Part shown: positions 15,405-24,324 of the stretch, piece by piece
Layout: every line of letters begins with the position of its first letter
Numbering within the stretch: position 1 is the first letter of the stretch
From: Nocardiopsis alba DSM 43377
GTDB lineage: Bacteria > Actinomycetota > Actinomycetes > Streptosporangiales > Streptosporangiaceae
DNA: 64,000 bases
Direction: 5' to 3'
NCBI RefSeq assembly: GCF_000341225.1
Contig: NZ_ANAC01000030.1
Coordinates: 1 to 64,000, forward strand
Program-made: the position numbers and the translations under genes
The notes under the pieces: generated by a model
Databases searched by the model: none
Seen by the model: the letters and a program-made list of their open reading frames with translations, nothing else
What the model was told of the DNA's origin: nothing

Positions 15405-16295
15405 TCAGCCGCGAGCGGCCCCGGCCATGCGCAGCAGGAGGCCCCCCGCCACCGTGGCGGCGACCCCACCGGTCAGCCCCGCGGCCAGCGCCCACCGTTC
15501 GCGCACCAACGTCTCACGGCGGGCGGCCTGTTCGGCCGCCTCCCGTTCGGCGTCACGGAAGGCCCCGCCGCACAGGCGCGCGTCGAGCTCACGCGGTCGC
15601 CACCGCGCCGACCACGAGCCGCGGGGCGCCCACCCGCCCGCGCCCGAGGTGGTGCGCGGCTTCCAGCGCACCGGGGTCTCCTCCGGGGCGTCGCCCTGGA
15701 GGAATCGGGGCGCCGGGCCGGTGTAGCGCAGCTCGCCCGGGGCGTTCCCGATCATCTCCACGAGGAGCTTGGCGCAGGCCCGCGCGTCCCCCAAGGCGGT
15801 GTGCTGCCCGGTAGGCCAGTCACCGCTGAGCAGGTACGAGGCGCGCGGCAGCGAGTAACGGGCCAGATCCAGCTGTGAGCGCAGGGCCCGAAGCGTGCAC
15901 AGACCCGACTGCCCCTCGGGGAGACCCGCGGGCACCAGTTCCGAGGCGAGGAAGCGCTCCTCGAAGTCCAGGTTGTGGCCGACCACCACCGCGCCGGAGA
16001 GCAGCCGGGCGATCCGGGGGACGATCTCCTCCGCTCGGGGAGCGCCGAGCACGTCGGACTCGCCGATCCCGTGGAACTCCCGACCACCGATCGGGGCCCG
16101 AGGGTCCACCAGGGTGCTGAACTCGTCCACGATCCGACCGTCGCCCCGCACCCGGACCACGGCGATCTCCACCAGCCGGGCCCCCTCGCGCGGATCGAGA
16201 CCGGTCGTCTCGACGTCGAGGACCGCGTACTCCAGGTCCGCCGCCGGAGTCCCGACCCTTCTTCGGGTCAGCGCACCCGTCCGCAGCGTTCCCAT
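15405..16295 (-). CDS. DEDDh 3'-5' exonuclease with C-terminal membrane helix
   Basis: A 296-residue protein with a DnaQ-like exonuclease domain. The metal ligands are visible: DVETTGL (Exo I), GHNLDFE (Exo II) and QHTALGDA (Exo III, DEDDh type). After about residue 180 comes a family-specific region (RFLQGDAPEETPVRWKP) and then an Ala-rich helix leading to a C-terminal transmembrane segment (WALAAGLTGGVAATVAGGLLL). Start is ATG 16295, 6 bp after GAGG; GTG 16307 is an alternative. A DNA- or RNA-degrading domain held at the membrane is unusual and the substrate is unknown. Confidence 0.82.
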   Translation of the reverse strand: MGTLRTGALTRRRVGTPAADLEYAVLDVETTGLDPREGARLVEIAVVRVRGDGRIVDEFSTLVDPRAPIGGREFHGIGESDVLGAPRAEEIVPRIARLLSGAVVVGHNLDFEERFLASELVPAGLPEGQSGLCTLRALRSQLDLARYSLPRASYLLSGDWPTGQHTALGDARACAKLLVEMIGNAPGELRYTGPAPRFLQGDAPEETPVRWKPRTTSGAGGWAPRGSWSARWRPRELDARLCGGAFRDAEREAAEQAARRETLVRERWALAAGLTGGVAATVAGGLLLRMAGAARG

Positions 16296-16335
16296 CGTCG
16301 TCCTCACCTCTCGGGTCGTCGTACCTCACGGTCAT

Positions 16336-16351
16336 CGGTGGTCAACCACCG
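16336..16351. promoter_or_regulatory. Perfect palindrome, GntR-like operator candidate
   Basis: CGGTGGT-CA-ACCACCG is a perfect inverted repeat with 7-bp arms, 41 bp upstream of the exonuclease start, within the 261-bp divergent gap to the asparaginase gene. The TGGT-N2-ACCA core resembles operators of GntR-family regulators. No GntR gene lies nearby, so the binder is unknown. Confidence 0.35.
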
Positions 16352-16556
16352 GCAACGACCATACTGCCCGGTACGGACAACGGTGATCCCCGGGCTTTTC
16401 GGCCCGCCCCCGGGAAGGGCCCACCGCCTCGGGGAAGAAGCCCGACCTTGTGTACGTTTCTACGCGTGCCCGACGTCGTCCGGGGTCCGACCACCTCGGC
16501 CCCCGCCGTCTCACGGGACGCCCACCGATCGACATCAACGGCGAGGAGATCCCCTC

Positions 16557-17519
16557 ATGACCCAGACCCCGCTGCCCGGCTACGTCCCCCTGGCGGAGGT
16601 GGTCCGCTCCGGCATGCGCGAGGGCGTCCACTATGGGGCCGTCGTCGGTCTCTCCCCCGAAGGCGAGATCTCCTACGCCCGCGGCCCCGTACACGACCCC
16701 ATGTTCCCCCGCTCCTCCGCCAAGCCCTTCCAGGCCCTGGCGATGCTGCGGGCCGGGGCCCGCCTCGAAGGCACCTCCCTCGCCATCTCAGCGGGCAGCC
16801 ACAACGGTGAGGACTTCCACCTCGCCGAGGCCGAGAGGATCCTGGCCGACGCCGGTCTGAGCGCGGACGACCTGCGCTGTCCGGCCGACGTCCCCGGCGG
16901 CAGGGCGGCGCGCGCGGCGTTCCTGGCCGAGGGCCGCTCCGCCTCCCCCCTGTACATGAACTGTTCCGGCAAACACGCCGGCATGCTGGCCGCCTGCGTG
17001 GCCCGGGGGTGGAGCACCGAGGACTACCTCGACCCCGAACACCCCTTCCAGCTCCTGGTGCGCGAGGCCACCGAGGACATGTGCGGTGAGCGGATCGCGC
17101 ACACCGCCGTCGACGGCTGCGGCGCCCCCCAGCTCGCGGTCTCCCTCGTGGGTCTGGCCCGCGGCCTACAGAGCATGCGTCTCTCCCTCGAGGGCAGCCA
17201 GGAGCGTTCCGTCCCGGAGGCGATGAGCGCCCACCCCGAGTACGTCGCGGGTACCGACCGGATCGACACCGAGCTCATGCGCCGGATGCCCGGTCTGGTC
17301 TCCAAGATCGGCGCGGACGGCGTCCTGGTGCTGAGCGCCCCCGACGGCCGGACCGTCGCCGTCAAGATCAGCGACGGCGACGCCGAGCTCCGGGCGCGTA
17401 CGCTCGTCGGCGTGACCGCCCTCGAGGCCCTGGGCCTGGACATCTCCCCGATCGCCGACCGCCTCACCACCGACATCCTCGGTGGCGGAGCGGTCGTGGG
17501 CGAGGTCCGTTCCCTGTGA
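16557..17519 (+). CDS. Asparaginase (actinobacterial/plasmid-type, Asparaginase_II family)
   Basis: A 320-residue enzyme of the Asparaginase_II family, which shares no fold signature with E. coli AnsA/AnsB and is related to Rhizobium-type asparaginase. Conserved motifs are PRSSAKPFQALAML, NCSGKHAGMLAAC (catalytic-region Ser, Lys, Cys) and DGCGAPQLAVSL. It should hydrolyse L-asparagine to aspartate and ammonia in the cytoplasm; no signal peptide is present. The ATG lies 8 bp after GAGGAG. A palindromic hairpin follows. Regulation is unknown. Confidence 0.85.
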   Translation: MTQTPLPGYVPLAEVVRSGMREGVHYGAVVGLSPEGEISYARGPVHDPMFPRSSAKPFQALAMLRAGARLEGTSLAISAGSHNGEDFHLAEAERILADAGLSADDLRCPADVPGGRAARAAFLAEGRSASPLYMNCSGKHAGMLAACVARGWSTEDYLDPEHPFQLLVREATEDMCGERIAHTAVDGCGAPQLAVSLVGLARGLQSMRLSLEGSQERSVPEAMSAHPEYVAGTDRIDTELMRRMPGLVSKIGADGVLVLSAPDGRTVAVKISDGDAELRARTLVGVTALEALGLDISPIADRLTTDILGGGAVVGEVRSL

Positions 17520-17525
17520 TCCACC

Positions 17526-17553
17526 CGGTCGCGGTCCTCGAGGACCGCGACCG
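17526..17553. terminator. 28-bp perfect palindrome after asparaginase
   Basis: A perfect palindrome with 14-bp arms (CGGTCGCGGTCCTC and its complement) centred between 17539 and 17540, 6 bp after the asparaginase stop and upstream of the ferredoxin reductase ribosome binding site. It most likely ends the asparaginase transcript. Confidence 0.6.
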
Positions 17554-17585
17554 TTCGAGTACACGTATGAGGAGGCGAACCCACG

Positions 17586-18851
17586 GTGTCCGACAGCCTG
17601 GACCAGATCGTCATCGCCGGCGCGGGGATGGCCGGACTGTACGCCGCCGAGGCCCTGCGCGAGCGGGGTTTCGAGGGACGGCTGACCCTGGTCGGAGAGG
17701 AACCGCACCGCCCCTACTCGCGGCCTCCGTTGTCCAAGGAGGTCCTGACCGGGATCGGCATGGGCGATCCGGACGACGCCCCCGGCACGCTGGCCGGGCA
17801 CCGGGCCCTCCGCCTGCGCGAGGACGAGGAGATCGACCGTCTGGACCTGGACTTCCGCCCGGGTACCCGGGCCGTGGCCCTGGACCCGACGGCGAGGGAA
17901 CTGCGGACCGAGGGTCCTGACGGCGCCGAGGCCCTGCGCTACGACGGGCTGATCGTGGCCACCGGGGCACGGGCCCGACGGCCCGACACGTCCCTGCCCG
18001 GCGTGCACGTGCTGCGCACGTTGGACGACGCCGAGGCGGTCCGTTCGGCGCTCACCTCCTCCGGACGCCTGGTGGTGGTCGGCGGAGGGTTCGTCGGCGC
18101 CGAGGTCGCCGCGAGCGCCCGCTCCGTCGGCATGGAGGTGACCCTGGTCGAGGCGGCGCCGACCCCGATGACCCGGGTCCTCGACCCGAGGATCGGCGAG
18201 ATCCTCGTCCGGGCGCACCTGGACAACGGCGTGGACGTGCGTCTGGGCGTGAGCGTGGTGGGTTACGAGGGCGCCGACCACGTGGAACGGGTCCGGCTGT
18301 CCGACGGCTCCACGGTCGAGGCGTCGGCGGTGGTGGTCGGAATCGGCGTCCACCTGAACACCGAGTGGCTCCGAGGATCGGGGGTGGACCTGGCCACGGA
18401 CGGCTCGGTGCTGTGCGACGAGTACTCCGCGACCTCCGTTCCCGGTGTCTACGCCGTCGGCGACCTGGCCGACTGGCCGCACCCCCGTTACGGTGGGCGG
18501 ATCCGGCTGGAGCACTGGACCAACGCGGGCGAACAGGGTGAGGCCGCCGCCCGCAACCTGCTCGCCGGCGCGGGACGGACACCCTTCACCCCGGTGCCCT
18601 ACTTCTGGTCCGACCAGTACAAGAGCAAGATCCAACTCCTGGGTCAGGGCGCTCCGGCCGACGAGGTCGCCTTCGTGCACGGCTCTCCGGAGGACCGGAA
18701 GTTCGTGGCGTTCCTGGGGCGCGGGGGGATGCTCGTCGGGGTGCTCGGACTGCGCTCCACCCCGCGCACCATGCGCTACCGGAGCCTGCTGGAGAAGCCC
18801 ACCACGTGGGCGGAGGCCTTGGAGGCGGCGGGGTTCAGTCCCGTGTCGTGA
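17586..18851 (+). CDS. Ferredoxin reductase (NAD(P)/FAD-dependent)
   Basis: A 421-residue oxidoreductase of the ferredoxin/rubredoxin reductase type. FAD site GAGMAGLYAAE near the N-terminus, RPPLSKEVL, second Rossmann motif GGGFVGAEVAA for NAD(P)H, the ATG-type motif IVATGARARRP, FAD-contact GVYAVGDLAD and a C-terminal reductase domain (YFWSDQYKSKIQLLG). It passes electrons from NAD(P)H to a small ferredoxin, here probably the one encoded tail-to-tail. GTG 17586 lies 10 bp after GAGGAGG. Such pairs usually serve cytochromes P450, but no P450 gene is in this window. Confidence 0.88.
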   Translation: MSDSLDQIVIAGAGMAGLYAAEALRERGFEGRLTLVGEEPHRPYSRPPLSKEVLTGIGMGDPDDAPGTLAGHRALRLREDEEIDRLDLDFRPGTRAVALDPTARELRTEGPDGAEALRYDGLIVATGARARRPDTSLPGVHVLRTLDDAEAVRSALTSSGRLVVVGGGFVGAEVAASARSVGMEVTLVEAAPTPMTRVLDPRIGEILVRAHLDNGVDVRLGVSVVGYEGADHVERVRLSDGSTVEASAVVVGIGVHLNTEWLRGSGVDLATDGSVLCDEYSATSVPGVYAVGDLADWPHPRYGGRIRLEHWTNAGEQGEAAARNLLAGAGRTPFTPVPYFWSDQYKSKIQLLGQGAPADEVAFVHGSPEDRKFVAFLGRGGMLVGVLGLRSTPRTMRYRSLLEKPTTWAEALEAAGFSPVS

Positions 18852-19026
18852 TGGCCTGTCGTGGGCAGAGGCGCACGGCCCGCCGGACCTTCTCGCGCAG
18901 CTCCGGCGCCGGCTCCTCGGTGAGCAGATACAGGAAGTCGTCGTCCCGGACCTCGAACACCTCGGGGGCCTCTCCCATGCACAGGGCGTTGCTCTCGCAC
19001 AGGTCGAAGTCGACCTCGACACGCAT
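18835..19026 (-). CDS. 3Fe-4S-type ferredoxin (P450 partner type)
   Basis: A 63-residue ferredoxin. Three cysteines are placed as C10-x5-C16 and C54-P, with Asn13 where a 4Fe-4S ferredoxin has its second Cys, so a 3Fe-4S cluster is expected. This is the type that feeds actinobacterial P450 enzymes. The ATG at 19026 follows GAGGAG. The 3' end overlaps the 3' end of the ferredoxin reductase gene by 17 bp on the other strand, so the likely redox partners are transcribed convergently. Confidence 0.9.
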   Translation of the reverse strand: MRVEVDFDLCESNALCMGEAPEVFEVRDDDFLYLLTEEPAPELREKVRRAVRLCPRQAITTRD

Positions 19027-19147
19027 GACGCTCTCCTCTCGTCCCGGGGCCCGCGGGCGCCCCGGCGAACACGTGGCCACACGATAACGAAGGCCTCCGC
19101 GCCCTAGGGGATCCTCGACGATTCCCGCCCCGACGACCTTCACGGGC

Positions 19148-19179
19148 GAGGGCCCCTCACCGGTCGGTGAGGGGCCCTC
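19148..19179 (-). terminator. Hairpin terminator after proline iminopeptidase
   Basis: GAGGGCCCCTCACC (19148-19161) pairs perfectly with 19166-19179 across the loop GGTC. It lies 24 bp beyond the iminopeptidase stop, in the gap to the ferredoxin gene; no T-tract is present. Confidence 0.65.
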
Positions 19180-19203
19180 ATGATCCTCCGTATCGAGCGC
19201 GGA

Positions 19204-20160
19204 TCACTTCGCGAAGCGGTCGGTGGCCTCGATCAGCCGGTCGAGGATGCCCGGCTCGCTGAACGCGTGCCCGGCGTCGTCGACGACGTGGAACTCCGCC
19301 TCCGGCCAGGCCCGGTGCAGATCGTGGGCGGTACGCATCGGGGTGCACACGTCATAGCGCCCCTGCACGATCACGCCGGGGATGTGCCGGATCCGGTCGA
19401 CCCCCTCGAGAAGCTGCTCGGGGGTGAGGAAGCCCTTGTTGCGGAAGTAGTGGTTCTCGATGCGGGCGAAGGCCAACGCGTAGTCCTCGCCCGCGTGGTG
19501 CTCCCGCAGGCCCGGGTCGGGCAGGAGGGTGACCGTCGACCCCTCCCACACGCTCCACGCGCGCGCGGCCTCCAACCGCACCTCCCGGTCCGGGGACTCC
19601 AGACGGCGCGCGTAGGCGGCGATCAGGTCGTCGCGCTCCTCCTCCGGGATGGGCTCCAGGTAGGACTCCCACAGGTCGGGGAAGAGCTCGGAGGCGCCCT
19701 CCTGGTAGAACCAGCGCAGTTCCCGGTCGCGCAGCGTGAAGATGCCGCGCACGATCAGCTCGGTGACGCGCTCGGGGTGCTTCTGGGCGTAGGCCAGGGC
19801 CAGGCAACTCCCCCAGGAGCCACCGAAGACCTGCCAGGCGTCCACTCCGACCATCTCGCGCAGACGCTCGATGTCCTCGACCAGGGTCCAGGTGGTGTTG
19901 GTGGACAGGTCCACGTCCATCCGACCGGCGTGCGGCGTGGAACGACCGCAGTTGCGCTGGTCGAACAGCAGGATGCGGTACTTCTCGGGGTCGAAGAGCC
20001 TGCGGTGGGCGGGGTTGCAGCCCCCGCCGGGACCACCGTGGAGGAACACCACGGGCTTGCCGGAGGGGTTACCCGACAGCTCCCAGTAGACACGGTGACC
20101 GTCACCGACGTCGAGCATGCCCGAGTCGTACGGTTCGATGGGCGGGTACAGGGTGCGCAA
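19204..20160 (-). CDS. pip: Proline iminopeptidase
   Basis: A 318-residue alpha/beta hydrolase of peptidase family S33 that removes N-terminal proline from peptides. The oxyanion motif HGGPGGGCNP, nucleophile elbow GGSWGS, Asp in GRYDVCTP and His in DDAGHAFSE are all present, and the N-terminus (RTLYPPIEPYDSGMLDVGDGH) is classic for the enzyme. The start is TTG 20160 behind GAAAGG, supported by that conserved N-terminus. The length is normal and a hairpin terminator follows. Confidence 0.93.
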   Translation of the reverse strand: MRTLYPPIEPYDSGMLDVGDGHRVYWELSGNPSGKPVVFLHGGPGGGCNPAHRRLFDPEKYRILLFDQRNCGRSTPHAGRMDVDLSTNTTWTLVEDIERLREMVGVDAWQVFGGSWGSCLALAYAQKHPERVTELIVRGIFTLRDRELRWFYQEGASELFPDLWESYLEPIPEEERDDLIAAYARRLESPDREVRLEAARAWSVWEGSTVTLLPDPGLREHHAGEDYALAFARIENHYFRNKGFLTPEQLLEGVDRIRHIPGVIVQGRYDVCTPMRTAHDLHRAWPEAEFHVVDDAGHAFSEPGILDRLIEATDRFAK

Positions 20161-20212
20161 GAGACGGACCTTTCATGCTGTGTTCGTTCGCTCCGCTGCG
20201 GCTCTCACTGGG

Positions 20213-21103
20213 TCAGAGCCGGTCCAGGAGCTGGGCCTTCTTCGTGCTGAACTCCTCGTCGGTCAGCAGACCCTCCGCGTGCAGACGGCCGAGTTCGCGG
20301 ATCTTGGTGAAGATCATCTCTCCGTCGCCGCCGTCCTCGGCCTCACCGGGCGCGGCCTCCACCTCGGCGGGGGCCTTCTCCCCGTTCTCCACGGACGCGA
20401 GCAGACTGTTGACGGTCACGGCCATCAGGAGGGTCTCGTCGGCGCCCTTCGGTCCGTGCGAGACCAGGGTGAAGAAGTCGTTCTCCAGGTCGGCGGCCTC
20501 GGGGAGGGAGACCCCTCGCAGGACCACGCGCAGGAAGCCCTCCGTGAGGTCGACCGTCGGCTGCCAGGAGACGCGTTCGATGTCGGAGAAGCGGTACTCG
20601 CGGGACTTCTCCCGTTCCTTGGCGGTGCTGGCCAGCCAGCCGTCCCACTGGAGGCGCAGGCGTTCTCCGTCGAAGGAGGCGGACCCCTCCGCCGTGCGCA
20701 CCTGGAGCGGTGGACGTCCCACCAGACCGCGGGAGACCTCGGCCGGGTCCAGCGGGCCGGGAAGGACGCCGGCGGCGTAGCGAGCGGACTCGATCAGCCG
20801 TTCGGAGAAGTACTCCGAGAGCAGTTCCCGATCGTGGGGGCCGGTCAACAGCAGTGGGGAGGAGGGGACCGGGATCTCCGCGCGGGCGTAGGGGTCGGCC
20901 CCGTCCATCAGACGCAGGCGCAGCGACCAACCGCGCTTGCGGTCGCCCGGGTCGAAGTCCACCTCGCGCACGGCGGCGAGCGGGAGCGAGCACTGACCCA
21001 GCAGTTTGAGCAGCCGGGGCACCTTACGACCACTGTCGAAGCGGATCCGAAGCGTCTCGTCGTCGAACCGCCATATCGCGTGGTGTCCGCGTATCTCCTC
21101 CAT
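20213..21103 (-). CDS. DUF4429 / SHOCT domain protein
   Basis: A 296-residue protein of the DUF4429 type common in actinobacteria. Two similar beta-rich halves are visible: one from HHAIWRFDDETLRIRFDSG, another from TAEGSASFDGERLRLQWDG. A linker rich in Glu, Ala and Gly follows, and then a C-terminal SHOCT motif (RELGRLHAEGLLTDEEFSTKKAQLL), a short helical module thought to mediate oligomerisation. No catalytic residues, signal peptide or membrane segment are seen. Function unknown. Confidence 0.75.
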   Translation of the reverse strand: MEEIRGHHAIWRFDDETLRIRFDSGRKVPRLLKLLGQCSLPLAAVREVDFDPGDRKRGWSLRLRLMDGADPYARAEIPVPSSPLLLTGPHDRELLSEYFSERLIESARYAAGVLPGPLDPAEVSRGLVGRPPLQVRTAEGSASFDGERLRLQWDGWLASTAKEREKSREYRFSDIERVSWQPTVDLTEGFLRVVLRGVSLPEAADLENDFFTLVSHGPKGADETLLMAVTVNSLLASVENGEKAPAEVEAAPGEAEDGGDGEMIFTKIRELGRLHAEGLLTDEEFSTKKAQLLDRL

Positions 21104-21270
21104 GGCTCACCATCCTATGGGGACGTTCTCGACTCCTTGGGAGGGCGATCGGCGTGAGCGCCGCCGATCCCGGGTAGAAGCAGGGGCACACCCCGTCCCA
21201 CCGGCCGCACGGTGGTGGGAGGCCCGCGGGCGGTGCGCGGCGCGCCGCTCCGATCCGGAGGTCGTCGACG

Positions 21271-22986
21271 ATGTCGAAAGAGATGTCCGAGGGCGCGCGG
21301 GAGTTCCGTGACGCACGGGACCTGCTCCTGCGCCACCGAGAGGATCAGGAGACCGCCCACAGGGAGTTCTCGTGGCCCCGTCCCGAACACTTCAACTGGG
21401 CTCTCGACCACTTCGACGAGGTGGCGCGGACCCGTCCGGACCGGACCGCGCTGTGGATGGTCCATGAGGACGGCACCGAGGTCCACCACACCTATCGACA
21501 GATGTCCGAACGCTCCAACCAGGTCGCGAACTGGCTCTTGGGGCAGGGCGTCCATCCCGGCGACCGGATCATGGTCGCCTTGGGCGACCAGGTCGAGTTG
21601 TGGGAGACCACTCTGGCCGCGATCAAGATGGGCGCCGTGATCAGCCCGACCTCGCCGTCACTGTCCGAGGTCGATCTGGAGGATCGCCTGATCCGCGGCG
21701 ACATCTCCCACGTGATCTGTTCGCCCGCCGACGCCGCCCGCTTCGAGAACGTCGACGGGCACTGGACACGGATCTGCGTGGGCTACATGGAGGGCTGGCT
21801 GGAATACCCCGACTCCGAGCACGCCGCCCTGGACTTCACCCCGCCGCGTCCGACCTCGCCCGACGACCCGCTGCTGCTGTACTTCACCTCGGGGACGGCC
21901 GCCCATCCCAAACTGGTCTCCCATACGCACGCCTCCTACCCCATCGGCCACCTGTCCACCATGTACTGGCTGGGGGCCCGCCCCGGGGACGTGCACATGA
22001 ACGTGACCGCGCCCGGTTGGGCCAAGCACGCCTACAGCAGTGTCTTCGCCCCCTGGAACGCCGAGGCCACGGTGCTCGTGCTCGCCCGGGAACGCTTCGA
22101 CCCCGAGGCCCTGATGGACACGATGGAGCGCTGTGGGGTGGCCACCCTGTGCGCTCCTCCCACGGTCTGGCGGGACATCTCCCGCGCCGACCCGGAGGCG
22201 TGGCCGGTCGCGCTGCGCGAGGCCGTCGCCGCCGGGGAGCCGCTCGACCCCGCGGTGGTCGAGAGTATCCAGCGGGCCTGGGGCATCACCATCCGCGACG
22301 GCTTCGGGCAGACCGAGACGACCCTGCTCATCGGCAACGGCCCCGGGCAGCCGGTGCTCTCCGGGTCCATGGGAAGACCGATGCCCGGGTACGACATCGT
22401 TCTCATCGACCCGGTCACCGACGAGCCGTCCGATCTCGGCGAGATCTGTGTGGATCTCTCCGACGATCCGGTGGGGACGATGCGCGGTTACGTCGACGAT
22501 CCGGAACTCACCCGAGAGGCCACCCGTATGGGTCTGTACCGGACCGGGGACATCGCCTCCCGGGATTCGAGCGGTCACATTACCTATATCGGTCGTATCG
22601 AAGACGTGTTCACGGCATCGGATTACCGCATCTCACCATTCGAACTGGAAAGCGTTCTCATCGAACACGAATATGTGGAGGACGCGGCCGTGGTCCCCTC
22701 TCCCGACCCGTTGCGGCTGGCGGTGGTGAAGGCGTACGTGAGACCGGCCGAGGGCGTGGCCCTCGACGCCGAGAGCGCCCGGGCGATCATGCGTCACGCC
22801 CGAGATCGTCTGCCACCGCACAAGAGGGTGCGCCGCCTGGAGTTCGCCGAGCTGCCCATGACCGCCTCGGGTAAGATCCGAAGGGTGGAGCTGCGGCGGA
22901 TCGAGGCCGAACGCGGCACGGCCACCGAGGGCGCGCGCCGTCCCCGCGAGTTCTGGGAGGAGGACCTCCCCGGGCCGGAGGAATGA
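21271..22986 (+). CDS. AMP-binding acyl-CoA synthetase
   Basis: A 571-residue member of the adenylate-forming superfamily, closest in layout to acetyl-/medium-chain acyl-CoA synthetases. Motifs in order: YFTSGTAAHPKLVSHTH (P-loop-like A3), DGFGQTE (A5), YRTGD (A7), GRIEDVFTASDYRI (A8) and the C-terminal ASGKIRR with the catalytic Lys (A10). It should activate a carboxylic acid as acyl-AMP and transfer it to CoA. The A3 loop has AAH in place of the usual TGx, a small deviation. ATG 21271 follows GGAGG at a 9-bp spacing. Acid specificity is not predictable. Confidence 0.87.
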   Translation: MSKEMSEGAREFRDARDLLLRHREDQETAHREFSWPRPEHFNWALDHFDEVARTRPDRTALWMVHEDGTEVHHTYRQMSERSNQVANWLLGQGVHPGDRIMVALGDQVELWETTLAAIKMGAVISPTSPSLSEVDLEDRLIRGDISHVICSPADAARFENVDGHWTRICVGYMEGWLEYPDSEHAALDFTPPRPTSPDDPLLLYFTSGTAAHPKLVSHTHASYPIGHLSTMYWLGARPGDVHMNVTAPGWAKHAYSSVFAPWNAEATVLVLARERFDPEALMDTMERCGVATLCAPPTVWRDISRADPEAWPVALREAVAAGEPLDPAVVESIQRAWGITIRDGFGQTETTLLIGNGPGQPVLSGSMGRPMPGYDIVLIDPVTDEPSDLGEICVDLSDDPVGTMRGYVDDPELTREATRMGLYRTGDIASRDSSGHITYIGRIEDVFTASDYRISPFELESVLIEHEYVEDAAVVPSPDPLRLAVVKAYVRPAEGVALDAESARAIMRHARDRLPPHKRVRRLEFAELPMTASGKIRRVELRRIEAERGTATEGARRPREFWEEDLPGPEE

Positions 22987-23193
22987 CCGCTCCAGGCCCG
23001 CACCGGCTCTCGACGGGAATGGCCTCGGCCCATTTCGTCTCGCACCATGAGACGCCGTTCACGCCAATGTCCGAATGTGGCCCTTCCCATCCTCGGAGAG
23101 CGGTGGAATTCCTCACGTGACCGTGTCCGAGGAAGGACGTCGCGCTACGGTTTGAGCGCAGGACGATCAATCGGACGGGATCTAGGGGAAACG

Positions 23194-24255
23194 ATGACGA
23201 GCACCAACGACACACGTGTGGCGAGCTACAAGCCGCTCATCGCACCCCGGGACCTGCTCGCGGAGCTGCCTCTCGGCGAGGAGAGCACCGCCCTGGTGGA
23301 GAACTCCCGCGCCGAGATCAAACGGGTCCTGGACGGTGAGGACGACCGACTGCTGGTCGTCGTCGGCCCCTGCTCGGTGCACGACACCGAATCCGCGATG
23401 GACTACGCGCGACGCCTGGCCGAGCTGGTGCCCTCGGTCGGCGAGGAGCTGTGCGTGGTCATGCGCGTGTACTTCGAGAAGCCCCGCACCACGGTGGGTT
23501 GGAAGGGCCTGATCAACGACCCGGGCCTGGACGACACCTACGACGTGCACCGCGGTCTGCGCACCGCCCGCCGGCTGCTCCTCGACATCAACGCCCTGGG
23601 GCTGCCCGCCGGAACCGAGTTCCTCGACCCGATCACCCCGCAGTACATCGCCGACGTCGTCTCCTGGGGAGCCATCGGCGCCCGGACCACCGAGAGCCAG
23701 GTCCACCGCCAGTTGAGCAGTGGCCTGAGCACGCCGGTCGGGTTCAAGAACGGCACCGACGGCGACGTCCAGGTCGCGGTCGACGCCGTGGGCGCCTCCG
23801 CCGCCTCGCACACCTTCTTCGGGGTGGACCCGACCGGCGCCGGTTCGGTCGTGGTGACCGAGGGCAACCCGGACTGCCACGTCATCCTGCGCGGTGGACG
23901 CGGCGGCCCCAACCACGACCCCGTCTCCGTCGGGTCCGCCCTGGACGTCATCGGCGGCGCCGGTCTCCCCCGTCGTCTGATGATCGACGCCAGCCACGCC
24001 AACAGCGGCAAGGACCACGTCCGCCAGGTCGGGGTGGCCCGGGAGATCGCGGCCCAGGTCGCCGAGGGGCAGCAGGGCATCATCGGCGTCATGCTGGAGA
24101 GCTTCCTGGAGGAGGGCGCCCAGAAGCTGGGCGACCCCGCCGACCTCGTCTACGGACAATCGATCACCGACAAGTGCATGGGGTGGGAGACCACCGAGGG
24201 CGTGCTGGCCGACCTGGCCGACGCCGTCCGTCGGCGCCGCAAGAACGTCGCCTGA
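23194..24255 (+). CDS. aroG: 3-deoxy-7-phosphoheptulonate synthase, class I
   Basis: A 353-residue class I (AroG/AroF/AroH-type) DAHP synthase, the first enzyme of the shikimate pathway, joining phosphoenolpyruvate and erythrose 4-phosphate. Conserved stretches are VVVGPCSVHD, MRVYFEKPRTTVGWKGLINDP, GARTTESQVHRQLSSGLS, GFKNGTDG, RGG, DASHANSGK and SITDKCMGWE. Many actinobacteria rely on the larger class II enzyme, so this may be a second isoenzyme. ATG 23194 has GGGGAA upstream. A strong hairpin follows. Confidence 0.92.
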   Translation: MTSTNDTRVASYKPLIAPRDLLAELPLGEESTALVENSRAEIKRVLDGEDDRLLVVVGPCSVHDTESAMDYARRLAELVPSVGEELCVVMRVYFEKPRTTVGWKGLINDPGLDDTYDVHRGLRTARRLLLDINALGLPAGTEFLDPITPQYIADVVSWGAIGARTTESQVHRQLSSGLSTPVGFKNGTDGDVQVAVDAVGASAASHTFFGVDPTGAGSVVVTEGNPDCHVILRGGRGGPNHDPVSVGSALDVIGGAGLPRRLMIDASHANSGKDHVRQVGVAREIAAQVAEGQQGIIGVMLESFLEEGAQKLGDPADLVYGQSITDKCMGWETTEGVLADLADAVRRRRKNVA

Positions 24256-24272
24256 TCCCTTCCCCGCACGAC

Positions 24273-24306
24273 ACGGGCGCCCGGAGGAACCTCTCCGGGC
24301 GCCCGT
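24273..24306. terminator. Bidirectional hairpin terminator
   Basis: ACGGGCGCCCGGAG (24273-24286) pairs with 24293-24306 across a 6-nt loop. It lies between the convergent DAHP synthase and amidohydrolase genes and can stop transcription from both sides. Confidence 0.7.
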
Positions 24307-24324
24307 CGTCTCCCCGGGTCCCGG

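Noticed and set aside
17166..19082. Long minus-strand open frame covering the asparaginase end and ferredoxin reductase
   Set aside because: Shadow of the ferredoxin reductase gene, which has all FAD and NAD motifs; only the 63-residue ferredoxin at its edge, in another frame, is real.
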